Assembly: GCA_023229765.1 (NCBI GenBank)
Contig: JALNYO010000042.1
Location: 1 to 31,007 of the forward strand
Length of the DNA stretch: 31,007 bases
Direction: 5' to 3'
Source: Syntrophales bacterium
GTDB taxonomy: Bacteria > Desulfobacterota > Syntrophia > Syntrophales > UBA5619
Made by a program: the position numbers and the translations under genes. Below, in pieces: positions 30,132-31,007 of this stretch; the stretch's first letter is position 1; every line of letters begins with the position of its first letter. The notes beneath the pieces are model-generated. The model worked only from the letters and a program-made list of their open reading frames with translations, did no database searches and was not told where the DNA came from.

Positions 30132-30971
30132 ATGAGAGATATCAATATCAGTGAGATAGTTTCAACGGTGAAAACTTTACTGATAGATGCAAATTACCAT
30201 TTGGGGCAGGATATTGTGGCCGCTTTTGAGCGGGGGATTGCCAGCGATGAATCGCCCGTCGCCAGGGAAGTTCTCACGGAACTTAAGGAAAACGCCAGGA
30301 TTGCCGCAGAAGGCGAATATCCGCTTTGCCAGGATACGGGTCTCGCCGTCCTGTTCGTCGATATTGGTCAGGATGTTCACGTTGTGGGCGGGAACATCAA
30401 AGACGCCTTCAACGAAGGCGTGAGGCAGGCCTACAAAGACGGATATTTGCGAAAATCGTCCTGCGATCCCTTTACCAGAAAAAATACGGGGGACAACACC
30501 CCGGCCATCATCCACTACGACATTGTCCCCGGAGAAAAGATCAAAATCATGGCCGTTCCGAAGGGCGGCGGGGCGGAGAACATGAGCCGCGTCCAGATGC
30601 TGACCCCCTCGGCGGGCGTTGAAGGGATAAAGGATTACATCGTCAACCGGATCAGGGAATCCGGTTCCAACCCCTGTCCGCCCGTAATTGTCGGCGTGGG
30701 GATCGGCGGAACGTTTGAGAGAACGGCCATCCTGGCCAAGAAGGCATTGCTGCGCAAGGTGGGTGAGCGCAATCCCGATCCCGGGATCGCCGCGATCGAG
30801 CGGGAGGTGCTGGAGCTGATCAATAAACTCGGGACAGGACCTATGGGTTATGGCGGCACGACCACGGCGCTCGAGGTTTTCTTCGAGGTTGAACCATGCC
30901 ATATCGCCAGCCTCCCGCTGGCGGTGAATGTTCAGTGTCATCAAAACAGGCATAAGGAAGCAACTATCTAA
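30132..30971 (+). CDS. Class I fumarase/tartrate dehydratase-type alpha subunit
   Basis: 279 residues, the separate N-terminal (alpha) subunit of [4Fe-4S] class I hydro-lyases. Likely cluster ligands are Cys66 (PLCQDTG), Cys182 (SNPCPPVIVGVGIGG) and Cys269 (NVQCHQNRHKEA). GGNIKDAFNEGVRQAYKDGYLRKSSCDP, NTGDNTPAIIHYDIVPG and PKGGGAENMSR are family segments. AGGAG precedes the ATG, and the beta subunit follows 12 bp after the stop. Fumarate hydration is the default prediction; tartrate or mesaconate/citramalate activity is possible in this family. The 230-bp gap upstream (29898-30131) has no other gene that I can support. Confidence 0.88.
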   Translation: MRDINISEIVSTVKTLLIDANYHLGQDIVAAFERGIASDESPVAREVLTELKENARIAAEGEYPLCQDTGLAVLFVDIGQDVHVVGGNIKDAFNEGVRQAYKDGYLRKSSCDPFTRKNTGDNTPAIIHYDIVPGEKIKIMAVPKGGGAENMSRVQMLTPSAGVEGIKDYIVNRIRESGSNPCPPVIVGVGIGGTFERTAILAKKALLRKVGERNPDPGIAAIEREVLELINKLGTGPMGYGGTTTALEVFFEVEPCHIASLPLAVNVQCHQNRHKEATI

Positions 30972-30983
30972 GGGAGGAAGAGC

Positions 30984-31007
30984 ATGGCAAACGAAATTCG
31001 GCTGAAA
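30984..31007 (+). CDS. Start of the class I fumarase-type beta subunit (truncated by window end)
   Basis: ATG at 30984 with GGGAGGAAG upstream, reading MANEIRLK to the end of the window. Position directly after the alpha subunit, as in two-subunit class I fumarases, is the main reason for the call. Confidence 0.65.

Overview
The window looks like a chromosomal segment of an anaerobic, Gram-negative, deltaproteobacterium-like organism (Syntrophales/Desulfobacterota is my best guess, moderate to low confidence). The reasons are a two-subunit class I [4Fe-4S] fumarase-type hydro-lyase, a soluble-looking succinate/fumarate oxidoreductase pair, a CoA-transferase carboxylate cluster, a probable selenoprotein, and GC-rich coding interrupted by many dispersed hairpin repeats. 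No tRNA, rRNA or CRISPR array was seen.

Layout. 1-5106: a small palindromic MITE-like element, a Cys-rich YraQ/ArsP-type permease, an sdhA/sdhB-like pair behind a good sigma70 promoter, a carboxymuconolactone decarboxylase-family protein and a DJ-1/PfpI protein. 5107-19919: an accessory region bounded by a perfect 63-bp direct repeat that coincides with the 3' end of a dapA-like gene. Inside it are an AAA ATPase between long direct repeats, a run of integron-type gene cassettes (three attC-like sites; RAMA-domain protein, zinc-ribbon/deoxyribosyltransferase-like protein, DUF2971 protein, SIR2 fragment), a helicase tail pseudogene, a type III-like modification methylase, DUF1016/YhcG nuclease and helicase-nuclease operon, two decayed DUF1016 copies and a truncated zeta-toxin-like gene. 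19885-24726, minus strand: a four-gene carboxylate cluster (PrpF-like isomerase, family III CoA-transferase, MmgE/PrpD, DapA-like lyase). 25223-29897: a probable envelope metal/thiol operon (zinc-ribbon SurA-N-like protein, DUF2318 protein, FtsX-type ABC permease, ABC ATPase, CueP, TlpA-like thioredoxin). 30132-31007: the alpha subunit and first codons of the beta subunit of a class I fumarase-type enzyme.

How the parts work together. The 5107-19919 block reads as a defence island with both intact and decaying modules. Cassette start hexamers are exactly complementary to the R'' boxes of the same cassettes, which is what integron excision/integration produces, but no integrase lies in the window. 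The R-M-like operon uses TGATG overlaps; its restriction subunit carries an apparent one-base deletion near its start.

Most notable observations. (1) cueP is interrupted by an in-frame TGA exactly where the family has a conserved Cys, followed at a suitable distance by a SECIS-like hairpin, so it is probably a selenocysteine-containing CueP. (2) The SdhB-like protein keeps all ligands for [2Fe-2S] and [4Fe-4S] but has lost all three [3Fe-4S] cysteines, and no membrane anchor gene is nearby. (3) Integron cassettes of defence type occur within a direct-repeat-bounded island.
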